This document shows, piece after piece, positions 36,088 through 48,368 of a stretch of 64,000 bases of DNA. Position 1 is the first letter of the stretch. Each line of letters begins with the position of its first letter. The notes beneath the pieces were generated by a model. The model made no database searches and was not told the DNA's origin. It saw only the letters and a program-made list of their open reading frames with translations. The position numbers and the translations under genes are program-made. The DNA comes from Litoditis marina (Eukaryota > Nematoda > Chromadorea > Rhabditida > Rhabditidae): assembly GCA_964036275.1 (NCBI GenBank), contig CAXIWQ010000145.1, forward strand, positions 1-64,000. The letters are read 5' to 3'.

Positions 36088-39000
36088 AGGTTTTGTAGCT
36101 GGGAGCAACAGAATTGATAGCCGTATAAACTTTTTTTGTAGCTGCAAGGCAAAGAGTCAATAACCGCGTTAATTCGTATTTAGTGGCTGTGCGCCACAGA
36201 GAAGATGGTCGTATTAGGTTTTTGTAGCTGGGAGCAACAGAATTGATAGCCGTATTAACTTTTTTCTGTAGCTGCAAGGCGAAGAGTCAATAACCGCGTT
36301 AATTTGTCATTTGTGGCTGTGCGCCACAGAATAGATGGTCGTATTAGGTTTTTGTAGCTGGGAGCAACAGAAGTGATAGCCGTATAAACTTTTTTCTGTA
36401 GCTGCAAGGCGAAGAGTCGATAACCGCGTTAATTTGTATTTTGTGGCTGTGTGCCACAGAATAGATAGTTGTATTAGTTTTTTCTAGCTGGGAGCAACAT
36501 ACTTGATAGCCGTATGAACTTTTTCTGTAGCTGCAAGGCAAAGAGTCAATAACCGCGTTAATTTGTCTTTGGTGGCTGTGCGCCACAGAATATAAAGTCG
36601 TATTAGGTTTTTGTAGTTGGGAGCAACAGACTTGATAGCCCTATGATTTTTTTTTCTTCTGTAACTGCCAGCCGAAGAGTCGATAACCGCGTTAATTCGT
36701 ATTTCGTGGCTGTGCGTCACAGAATAGATTGTCGTATTAGGTTTTTGTAGCTGGGAGCAACAGATTTGATAGCCGTATGAACTGTTCTCTGTAGTTGCAA
36801 GGCAAATAGTCGATAACCGCGTTAATTCTTATTTTGTGGCTGTGCGCCGCAGAATAGATTGTCGTATCAGGTTTTTGTAGCTGGGAGCAACAGACTTGAT
36901 AGCCGTATAAACTTTTTCCTGTAGCTGCAGAGCAAACAGTCGATAACCGCGTTAATTCGTATTTTGTGGCTGTGCGCCAAAGAATAGATGTCGTATTAGG
37001 TTTTTGTAGCTGGGAGCAACATACTCGATAGCCGTATGAACTTTTTCTGTAGCTGCAAGGCAAAGAGTCGATAACCGCGTTAATTCGTATTTTGTGGCTG
37101 TGCGCCACAGAATATAAAGTCGTATTAGGTTTTTGTAGCTGGGAGCAACATAATTGATAGCCGTATAAACTTTTTTTGTAGCTGCAAGGCAAAGAGTCAA
37201 TAACCGCGTTAATTCGTATTTAGTGGCTGTGCGCCACAGAGAAGATGGTCGTATTAGGTTTTTGTAGCTGGGAGCAACAGAATTGATAGCCGTATAAACT
37301 TTTTTCTGTAGCTGCAAGGCGAAGAGTCAATAACCGCGTTAATTTGTCATTTGTGGCTGTGCGCCACAGAATAGATGGTCGTATTAGGTTTTTGTAGCTG
37401 GGAGCAACAGAAGTGATTGCCGTATAAACTTTTTTCTGTAGCTGCAAGGCGAAGAGTCGATAACCGCGTTAATTTGTCTTTGGTGGCTGTGCGCCACAGA
37501 ATATAAAGTCGTATTAGGTTTTTGTAGTTGGGAGCAACAGACTTGATAGCCCTATGATTTTTTTTTCTTCTGTAACTGCCAGCCGAAGAGTCGATAACCG
37601 CGTTAATTCGTATTTCGTGGCTGTGCGTCACAGAATAGATTGTCGTATTAGGTTTTTGTAGCTGGGAGCAACAGATTTGATAGCCGTATGAACTGTTCTC
37701 TGTAGTTGCAAGGCAAAGAGTCGATAACCGCGTTTATTCGTATTTTGTGGCTGTGCGCCGCAGAATAGATTGTCGTATCAGGTTTTTGTAGCTGGGAGCA
37801 ACAGAATTGATAGCCGTGAAAACTTTTTCTGTAGCTGCAAGGCAAAGAGTCAATAACCGCGTTAATTCGTATTTAGTGGCTGTGCGCCACAGAGAAGATG
37901 GTCGTATTAGGTTTTTGTAGCTGGGAGCAACAGAATTGATAGCCGTATTAACTTTTTTCTGTAGCTGCAAGGCGAAGAGTCAATAACCGCGTTAATTTGT
38001 CATTTGTGGCTGTGCGCCACAGAATAGATGGTCGTATTAGGTTTTTGTAGCTGGGAGCAACAGAAGTGATAGCCGTATAAACTTTTTTTCTGTAGCTGCA
38101 AGGCGAAGAGTCGATAACCGCGTTAATTTGTATTTTGTGGCTGTGTGCCACAGAATAGATAGTTGTATTAGTTTTTTCTAGCTGGGAGCAACATACTTGA
38201 TAGCCGTATGAACTTTTTTCTGTAGCTGCAAGGCAAAGAGTCAATAACCGCGTTAATTTGTCTTTGGTGGCTGTGCGCCACAGAATATAAAGTCGTATTA
38301 GGTTTTTGTAGTTGGGAGCAACAGACTTGATAGCCCTATGATTTTTTTTTTCTTCTGTAACTGCCAGCCGAAGAGTCGATAACCGCGTTAATTCGTATTT
38401 CGTGGCTGTGCGTCACAGAATAGATTGTCGTATTAGGTTTTTGTAGCTGGGAGCAACAGATTTGATAGCCGTATGAACTGTTCTCTGTAGTTGCAAGGCA
38501 AAGAGTCGATAACCGCGTTAATTCGTATTTTGTGGCTGTGCGCCGCAGAATAGATTGTCGTATCAGGTTTTTGTAGCTGGGAGCAACAGAATTGATAGCC
38601 GTATTAACTTTTTTCTGTAGCTGCAAGGCGAAGAGTCAATAACCGCGTTAATTTGTCATTTGTGGCTGTGCGCCACAGAATAGATGGTCGTATTAGGTTT
38701 TTGTAGCTGGGAGCAACAGAATTGATAGCCGTATAAACTTTTTTTGTAGCTGCAAGGCAAAGAGTCAATAACCGCGTTAATTCGTATTTAGTGGCTGTGC
38801 GCCACAGAGAAGATGGTCGTATTAGGTTTTTGTAGCTGGGAGCAACAGAATTGATAGCCGTATTAACTTTTTTCTGTAGCTGCAAGGCGAAGAGTCAATA
38901 ACCGCGTTAATTTGTCATTTGTGGCTGTGCGCCACAGAATAGATGGTCGTATTAGGTTTCTGTAGCTGGGAGCAACAGAAGTGATAGCCGTATAAACTTT

Positions 39001-41200
39001 TTTCTGTAGCTGCAAGGCGAAGAGTCGATAACCGCGTTAATTTGTATTTTGTGGCTGTGTGCCACAGAATAGATAGTTGTATTAGTTTTTTCTAGCTGGG
39101 AGCAACATACTTGATAGCCGTATGAACTTTTTTCTGTAGCTGCAAGGCAAAGAGTCAATAACCGCGTTAATTTGTCTTTGGTGGCTGTGCGCCACAGAAT
39201 ATAAAGTCGTATTAGGTTTTTGTAGTTGGGAGCAACATACTTGATAGCCCTATGATTTTTTTTTCTTCTGTAACTGCCAGCCGAAGAGTCGATAACCGCG
39301 TTAATTCGTATTTCGTGGCTGTGCGTCACAGAATAGATTGTCGTATTAGGTTTTTGTAGCTGGGAGCAACAGATTTGATAGCCGTATGAACTGTTCTCTG
39401 TAGTTGCAAGGCAAATAGTCGATAACCGCGTTAATTCTTATTTTGTGGCTGTGCGCCGCAGAATAGATTGTCGTATCAGGTTTTTGTAGCTGGGAGCAAC
39501 AGACTTGATAGCCGTATAAACTTTTTCCTGTAGCTGCAGAGCAAACAGTCGATAACCGCGTTAATTCGTATTTTGTGGCTGTGCGCCAAAGAATAGATGT
39601 CGTATTAGGTTTTTGTAGCTGGGAGCAACATACTCGATAGCCGTATGAACTTTTTCTGTAGCTGCAAGGCAAAGAGTCGATAACCGCGTTAATTCGTATT
39701 TTGTGGCTGTGCGCCACAGAATATAAAGTCGTATTAGGTTTTTGTAGCTGGGAGCAACAGAATTGATAGCCGTATAAACTTTTTTTGTAGCTGCAAGGCA
39801 AAGAGTCAATAACCGCGTTAATTCGTATTTAGTGGCTGTGCGCCACAGAGAAGATGGTCGTATTAGGTTTTTGTAGCTGGGAGCAACAGAATTGATAGCC
39901 GTATAAACTTTTTTCTGTAGCTGCAAGGCGAAGAGTCAATAACCGCGTTAATTTGTCATTTGTGGCTGTGCACCACAGAATAGATGGTCGTATTAGGTTT
40001 TTGTAGCTGGGAGCAACAGAAGTGATAGCCGTATAAACTTTTTTCTGTAGCTGCAAGGCGAAGAGTCGATAACCGCGTTAATTTGTCTTTGGTGGCTGTG
40101 CGCCACAGAATATAAAGTCGTATTAGGTTTTTGTAGTTGGGAGCAACAGACTTGATAGCCCTATGATTTTTTTTTCTTCTGTAACTGCCAGCCGAAGAGT
40201 CGATAACCGCGTTAATTCGTATTTCGTGGCTGTGCGTCACAGAATAGATTGTCGTATTAGGTTTTTGTAGCTGGGAGCAACAGATTTGATAGCCGTATGA
40301 ACTGTTCTCTGTAGTTGCAAGGCAAAGAGTCGATAACCGCGTTTATTCGTATTTTGTGGCTGTGCGCCGCAGAATAGATTGTCGTATCAGGTTTTTGTAG
40401 CTGGTAGCAACAGAATTGATAGCCGTGAAAACTTTTTCTGTAGCTGCAAGGCAAAGAGTCAATAACCGCGTTAATTCGTATTTAGTGGCTGTGCGCCACA
40501 GAGAAGATGGTCGTATTAGGTTTTTGTAGCTGGGAGCAACAGAATTGATAGCCGTATTAACTTTTTTCTGTAGCTGCAAGGCGAAGAGTCAATAACCGCG
40601 TTAATTTGTCATTTGTGGCTGTGCGCCACAGAATAGATGGTCGTATTAGGTTTTTGTAGCTGGGAGCAACAGAAGTGATAGCCGTATAAACTTTTTTCTG
40701 TAGCTGCAAGGCGAAGAGTCGATAACCGCGTTAATTTGTATTTTGTGGCTGTGTGCCACAGAATAGATAGTTGTATTAGTTTTTTCTAGCTGGGAGCAAC
40801 ATACTTGATAGCCGTATGAACTTTTTTCTGTAGCTGCAAGGCAAAGAGTCAATAACCGCGTTAATTTGTCTTTGGTGGCTGTGCGCCACAGAATATAAAG
40901 TCGTATTAGGTTTTTGTAGTTGGGAGCAACAGACTTGATAGCCCTATGATTTTTTTTTCTTCTGTAACTGCCAGCCGAAGAGTCGATAACCGCGTTAATT
41001 CGTATTTCGTGGCTGTGCGTCACAGAATAGATTGTCGTATTAGGTTTTTGTAGCTGGGAGCAACAGATTTGATAGCCGTATGAACTGTTCTCTGTAGTTG
41101 CAAGGCAAAGAGTCGATAACCGCGTTAATTCGTATTTTGTGGCTGTGCGCCGCAGAATAGATTGTCGTATCAGGTTTTTGTAGCTGGGAGCAACAGACTT
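36088..41200 (-). repeat. Right higher-order repeat 1, about 2,609 bp, two copies plus a partial third
   Basis: Variant strings beginning near 36088 recur about 2,608-2,609 bp later, near 38696. Markers are CCACAGAGAAGATGG, GTTGTATTAGTTTTTTCTAGC, CCAGCCGAAGAGTC, GCGTCACAG and CGCCAAAGAATAGATGTCG. After about 41200 a third partial copy follows at a 1,683-bp offset from the second, reaching into about 42000. It is marked by a private 11-bp deletion at about 41221 (TTTTTCCTGCAAACAG instead of CCTGTAGCTGCAGAGCAAACAG). Confidence 0.75.
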
Positions 41201-42007
41201 GATAGCCGTATAAACTTTTTCCTGCAAACAGTCGATAACCGCGTTAATTCGTATTTTGTGGCTGTGCGCCAAAGAATAGATGTCGTATTAGGTTTTTGTA
41301 GCTGGGAGCAACATACTCGATAGCCGTATGAACTTTTTCTGTAGCTGCAAGGCAAAGAGTCGATAACCGCGTTAATTCGTATTTTGTGGCTGTGCGCCAC
41401 AGAATATAAAGTCGTATTAGGTTTTTGTAGCTGGGAGCAACAGAATTGATAGCCGTATAAACTTTTTTTGTAGCTGCAAGGCAAAGAGTCAATAACCGCG
41501 TTAATTCGTATTTAGTGGCTGTGCGCCACAGAGAAGATGGTCGTATTAGGTTTTTGTAGCTGGGAGCAACAGAATTGATAGCCGTATAAACTTTTTTCTG
41601 TAGCTGCAAGGCGAAGAGTCAATAACCGCGTTAATTTGTCATTTGTGGCTGTGCGCCACAGAATAGATGGTCGTATTAGGTTTTTGTAGCTGGGAGCAAC
41701 AGAAGTGATAGCCGTATAAACTTTTTTCTGTAGCTGCAAGGCGAAGAGTCGATAACCGCGTTAATTTGTTTTTGGTGGCTGTGCGCCACAGAATATAAAG
41801 TCGTATTAGGTTTTTGTAGTTGGGAGCAACAGACTTGATAGCCCTATAATTTTTTTTTCTTCTGTAACTGCCAGCCGAAGAGTCGATAACCGCGTTAATT
41901 CGTATTTCGTGGCTGTGCGTCACAGAATAGATTGTCGTATTAGGTTTTTGTAGCTGGGAGCAACAGATTTGATAGCCGTATGAACTGTTCTCTGTAGGTG
42001 CAAGGCA

Positions 42008-45000
42008 AAGAGTCGATAACCGCGTTAATTCGTATTTTGTGGCTGTGCGCCGCAGAATAGATTGTCGTATCAGGTTTTTGTAGCTGGGAGCAACAGAATT
42101 GATAGCCGTGAAAACTTTTTCTGTAGCTGCAAGGCAAAGAGTCAATAACCGCGTTAATTCGTATTTTGTGGCTGTGCGCCACAGAATCGATTGTCGTATT
42201 AGGTTTTTGTAGCTGGGAGCAACAGAATTGATAGCCGTATAATTTTTTTCTTCTGTAACTGCAAGCCGAATAGTCGATAACCGCGTTAATTCGTATTTTG
42301 TGGCTGTGCGCCAAAGAATATAAAGTCGTATAAGGTTTTTGTAGTTGGGAGCAACAGACTTGATAGCCGTATGATTTTTTTCCTGTAGCTGCACTGTAGA
42401 GAGTCAATAACCGCGTTAATTTGTCTTTTGTGGCTGTGCGCCACATAATATAAAGTCGTATTAGGTGTTTGTAGCTGGGAGCAACATAATTGATAGCCGT
42501 ATACACTTTTTCTGTAGCTGCACTGTAGAGAGTCAATAACCGCGTTAATTTGTCTTTTGTGGCTGTGCGCCACAGAATATGAAGTCGTATTAGGTTTTTG
42601 TAGCTGGGAGCAACAGACTTGATAGCCGTATAAACTTTTTCTGTAGCTGCACTGTAGAGAGTCAATAACCGCGTTAATTTGTCTTTTGTGGCTGTGCGCC
42701 ACAGAATATGAAGTCGTATTAGGTTTTTGTAGCTGGGAGCAACAGACTTGATAGCCGTATAAACTTTTTTCTGTAGCTGCAAGGCAAAGAGTCAATAACC
42801 GCGTTAATTTGTCTTTTGTGGCTGTGCGCCACAGAATATAAAGTCGTATTAGGTTTTTGTAGCTGGGAGCAACATACTTGATAGCCGTATACACTTTTTC
42901 TGTAGCTGCACTGTAGAGAGTCAATAACCGCGTTAATTTGTCTTTTGTGGCTGTGCGCCACAGAATATGAAGTCGTATTAGGTTTTTGTAGCTGGGAGCA
43001 ACAGACTTGATAGCCGTATAAACTTTTTTCTGTAGCTGCAAGGCAAAGAGTCAATAACCGCGTTAATTTGTCTTTTGTGGCTGTGCGCCACATAATATAA
43101 AGTCGTATTAGGTTTTTGTAGTTGGGAGCAACAGACTTGATAGCCGTATAAACTTTTTTCTGTAGCTGCAAGGCGAAGAGTCGATAACCGCGTTAATTTG
43201 TCTTTGGTGGCTGTGCGCCACAGAATATAAAGTCGTATTAGGTTTTTGTAGTTGGGAGCAACAGACTTGATAGCCGTATAAACTTTTTTCTGTAGCTGCA
43301 AGGCAAAGAGTCAATAACCGCGTTAATTTGTGTTTTGTGGCTGTGCGCCACAGAATATAAAGTCGTATTAGGTTTTTGTAGCTGGGAGCAACATACTTGA
43401 TAGCCGTATACACTTTTTCTGTAGCTGCACTGTAGAGAGTCAATAACCGCGTTAATTTGTCTTTTGTGGCTGTGCGCCACAGAATATGAAGTCGTATTAG
43501 GTTTTTGTAGCTGGGAGCAACAGACTTGATAGCCGTATAAACTTTTTCTGTAGCTGCACTGTAGAAAGTCAATAACCGCGTTAATTTGTCTTTTGTGGCT
43601 GTGCGCCACAGAATATGAAGTCGTATTAGGTTTTTGTAGCTGGGAGCAACAGACTTGATAGCCGTATAAATTTTTTTCTGTAGCTGCAAGGCAAAGAGTC
43701 AATAACCGCGTTAATTTGTCTTTTGTGGCTGTGCGCCACAGAATATAAAGTCGTATTAGGTTTTTGTAGCTGGGAGCAACATACTTGATAGCCGTATACA
43801 CTTTTTCTGTAGCTGCACTGTAGAGAGTCAATAACCGCGTTAATTTGTCTTTTGTGGCTGTGCGCCACAGAATATGAAGTCGTATTAGGTTTTTGTAGCT
43901 GGGAGCAACAGACTTGATAGCCGTATAAACTTTTTTCTGTAGCTGCAAGGCAAAGAGTCAATAACCGCGTTAATTTGTCTTTTGTGGCTGTGCGCCACAT
44001 AATATAAAGTCGTATTAGGTTTTTGTAGTTGGGAGCAACAGACTTGATAGCCGTATAAACTTTTTTTGTAGCTGCAAGGCAAAGAGTCAATAACCGCGTT
44101 AATTTGTCTTTTGTGGCTGTGTGCCACAGAATGTAAAGTCGTATAAGGTTTTTGTAGTTGGGAGCAACAGACTTGATAGCCTTATTTTTTTTCTTCTGTA
44201 ACTGCAAGCCGAAGAGTCGATAACCGCGTTAATTCGTATTTCGTGGCTGTGCGTCACAGAATAGATGGTCGTATTAGGTTTTTGTAGCTGAGAGCAACAT
44301 AATTGATAGCCGTATAAACTTTTTTCTGTAGCTGCAAGGCAAAGAGTCAATAACCGCGTTAATTTGTCTTTTGTGGCTGTGCGCCACATAATATAAAGTC
44401 GTATTAGGTTTTTGTAGTTGGGAGCAACAGACTTGATAGCCGTATAAACTTTTTTTGTAGCTGCAAGGCAAAGAGTCAATAACCGCGTTAATTTGTCTTT
44501 TGTGGCTGTGTGCCACAGAATGTAAAGTCGTATAAGGTTTTTGTAGTTGGGAGCAACAGACTTGATAGCCTTATTTTTTTTCTTCTGTAACTGCAAGCCG
44601 AAGAGTCGATAACCGCGTTAATTCGTATTTTGTGGCTGTGCGCCGCAGAATAGATTGTCGTATCAGGTTTTTGTAGCTGGGAGCAACAGAATTGATAGCC
44701 GTGAAAACTTTTTCTGTAGCTGCAAGGCAAAGAGTCAATAACCGCGTTAATTCGTATTTTGTGGCTGTGCGCCACAGAATCGATTGTCGTATTAGGTTTT
44801 TGTAGCTGGGAGCAACAGAATTGATAGCCGTATAATTTTTTTCTTCTGTAACTGCAAGCCGAATAGTCGATAACCGCGTTAATTCGTATTTTGTGGCTGT
44901 GCGCCAAAGAATATAAAGTCGTATAAGGTTTTTGTAGTTGGGAGCAACAGACTTGATAGCCGTATGATTTTTTTCCTGTAGCTGCACTGTAGAGAGTCAA

Positions 45001-46935
45001 TAACCGCGTTAATTTGTCTTTTGTGGCTGTGCGCCACATAATATAAAGTCGTATTAGGTGTTTGTAGCTGGGAGCAACATAATTGATAGCCGTATACACT
45101 TTTTCTGTAGCTGCACTGTAGAGAGTCAATAACCGCGTTAATTTGTCTTTTGTGGCTGTGCGCCACAGAATATGAAGTCGTATTAGGTTTTTGTAGCTGG
45201 GAGCAACAGACTTGATAGCCGTATAAACTTTTTCTGTAGCTGCACTGTAGAGAGTCAATAACCGCGTTAATTTGTCTTTTGTGGCTGTGCGCCACAGAAT
45301 ATGAAGTCGTATTAGGTTTTTGTAGCTGGGAGCAACAGACTTGATAGCCGTATAAACTTTTTTCTGTAGCTGCAAGGCAAAGAGTCAATAACCGCGTTAA
45401 TTTGTCTTTTGTGGCTGTGCGCCACAGAATATAAAGTCGTATTAGGTTTTTGTAGCTGGGAGCAACATACTTGATAGCCGTATACACTTTTTCTGTAGCT
45501 GCACTGTAGAGAGTCAATAACCGCGTTAATTTGTCTTTTGTGGCTGTGCGCCACAGAATATGAAGTCGTATTAGGTTTTTGTAGCTGGGAGCAACAGACT
45601 TGATAGCCGTATAAACTTTTTTCTGTAGCTGCAAGGCAAAGAGTCAATAACCGCGTTAATTTGTCTTTTGTGGCTGTGCGCCACATAATATAAAGTCGTA
45701 TTAGGTTTTTGTAGTTGGGAGCAACAGACTTGATAGCCGTATAAACTTTTTTCTGTAGCTGCAAGGCGAAGAGTCGATAACCGCGTTAATTTGTCTTTGG
45801 TGGCTGTGCGCCACAGAATATAAAGTCGTATTAGGTTTTTGTAGTTGGGAGCAACAGACTTGATAGCCGTATAAACTTTTTTCTGTAGCTGCAAGGCAAA
45901 GAGTCAATAACCGCGTTAATTTGTGTTTTGTGGCTGTGCGCCACAGAATATAAAGTCGTATTAGGTTTTTGTAGCTGGGAGCAACATACTTGATAGCCGT
46001 ATACACTTTTTCTGTAGCTGCACTGTAGAGAGTCAATAACCGCGTTAATTTGTCTTTTGTGGCTGTGCGCCACAGAATATGAAGTCGTATTAGGTTTTTG
46101 TAGCTGGGAGCAACAGACTTGATAGCCGTATAAACTTTTTCTGTAGCTGCACTGTAGAAAGTCAATAACCGCGTTAATTTGTCTTTTGTGGCTGTGCGCC
46201 ACAGAATATGAAGTCGTATTAGGTTTTTGTAGCTGGGAGCAACAGACTTGATAGCCGTATAAATTTTTTTCTGTAGCTGCAAGGCAAAGAGTCAATAACC
46301 GCGTTAATTTGTCTTTTGTGGCTGTGCGCCACAGAATATAAAGTCGTATTAGGTTTTTGTAGCTGGGAGCAACATACTTGATAGCCGTATACACTTTTTC
46401 TGTAGCTGCACTGTAGAGAGTCAATAACCGCGTTAATTTGTCTTTTGTGGCTGTGCGCCACAGAATATGAAGTCGTATTAGGTTTTTGTAGCTGGGAGCA
46501 ACAGACTTGATAGCCGTATAAACTTTTTTCTGTAGCTGCAAGGCAAAGAGTCAATAACCGCGTTAATTTGTCTTTTGTGGCTGTGCGCCACATAATATAA
46601 AGTCGTATTAGGTTTTTGTAGTTGGGAGCAACATACTTGATAGCCGTATAAACTTTTTTTGTAGCTGCAAGGCAAAGAGTCAATAACCGCGTTAATTTGT
46701 CTTTTGTGGCTGTGTGCCACAGAATGTAAAGTCGTATAAGGTTTTTGTAGTTGGGAGCAACAGACTTGATAGCCTTATTTTTTTTCTTCTGTAACTGCAA
46801 GCCGAAGAGTCGATAACCGCGTTAATTCGTATTTCGTGGCTGTGCGTCACAGAATAGATGGTCGTATTAGGTTTTTGTAGCTGAGAGCAACATAATTGAT
46901 AGCCGTATAAACTTTTTTCTGTAGCTGCAAGGCAA
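42008..46935 (-). repeat. Right higher-order repeat 2, 2,593 bp, two nearly identical copies
   Basis: Copy 1 runs from about 42008 to 44600 and copy 2 from about 44601 to 46935, with every landmark displaced by exactly 2,593 bp. Landmarks include GCACTGTAGAGAG (or GCACTGTAGAAAG), the ATTAGGTGTTTG monomer at 42473 and 45059, TAAATTTTTTTC, and AATTTGTGTTTTG. By eye they differ only by occasional substitutions, for example ACAGACTTG at 44037 versus ACATACTTG at about 46630. The second copy ends early where the next repeat region begins. Confidence 0.85.
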
Positions 46936-48368
46936 AGAGGTGATAACCGCGTTAATTTGTCTTTTGTGGCTGTGTGCCACAGAATAGATAGTTGTATTGG
47001 GTTTTTCTAGCTGGGAGCAACATACTTGATAGCCGTATAAACTTTTTTCTGTAGCTGCAAGGCAAAGAGTCGATAACCGCGTTAATTCGTATTTTGTGGC
47101 TGTGTGCCACAGAATAGATAGTTGTATTGGGTTTTTCTAGCTGGGAGCAACATACTTGAGAGCCGTATAAACTTTTTTCTGTAGCTGCAAGGCAAAGAGT
47201 CAATAACCGCGTTAATTTGTCTTTTGTGGCTGTGTGCCACAGAATGTAAAGTCGTATAAGGTTTTTGTAGTTGGGAGCAACAGACTTGATAGCCTTATAT
47301 TTTTTTCTTCTGTAACTGCAAGGCAAAGAGTCAATAACCGCGTTAATTTGTCTTTTGTGGCTGTGCGCCACAGAATAGAAAGTCGTATTAGGTTTTTGTA
47401 GCTGGGAGCAACATACTTGATAGCCGCATAAACTTTTTTTCTGTAGCTGCAATGCGAAGAGTCAATAACCGCGTTAATTTGTCTTTTGTGGCTGTGCGCC
47501 ACAGAATATAAAGTCGTATTAGGTTTTTGTAGCCAGGAGCAACACACTTGATAGCCGTATGAACTTTTTTCTGTAGCTGCAAGGAAAAGAGTCAATAACC
47601 GCGTTAATTTGTCTTTTGTGGCTGTGCGCCACAGAATATAAAGTCGTATTAGGTTTTTGTAGTTGGGAGCAACAGACTTGATAGCCTTATGGTTTTTTTT
47701 TCTTCTGTAACTGCAAGCCGAAGAGTCGATAACCGCGTTAATTCGTATTTTGTGGCTGTGCGTCACAGAATAGATGGTCGTAATAGGTTTTTGTAGCTGA
47801 GAGCAACAGAATTGATAGCCGTGAAAACTTTTTCTGTAGCTGCAAGGCAAAGAGTCAATAACCGCGTTAATTTGTCTTTTGTGGCTGTGCGCCCAGAATA
47901 TAAAGTCGTATAAGGTTTTTGTAGTTGGGAGCAACAGATTTGATAGCCGTATAAACTTTTTTGTAGCTGCAAGGCAAAGAGTCGATAACCGCGTTAATTC
48001 GTATTTTGTGGCTGTGTGCCACAGAATGTAAAGTCGTATAAGGTTTTTGTAGTTGGGAGCAACAGACTTGATAGCCTTATATTTTTTTTCTTCTGTAACT
48101 GCAAGGCAAAGAGTCAATAACCGCGTTAATTTGTCTTTTGTGGCTGTGCGCCACAGAATGTAAAGTCGTATAAGGTTTTTGTAGTTGGGAGCAACAGACT
48201 TGATAGCCTTATTTTTTTTTCTTCTGTAACTGCAAGCCGAAGAGTCGATAACCGCGTTAATTCGTATTTCGTGGCTGTGCGTCACAGAATAGATGGTCGT
48301 ATTAGGTTTTTGTAGCTGAGAGCAACATAATTGATAGCCGTATAAACTTTTTTCTGTAGCTGCAAGGC

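Noticed and set aside
47212..48285. 357-codon open frame on the - strand, the longest of hundreds in the arrays
   Set aside because: It is satellite read in rotating frames. Neighbouring monomers give the same peptides in other frames, with no start context, domain or frame conservation.
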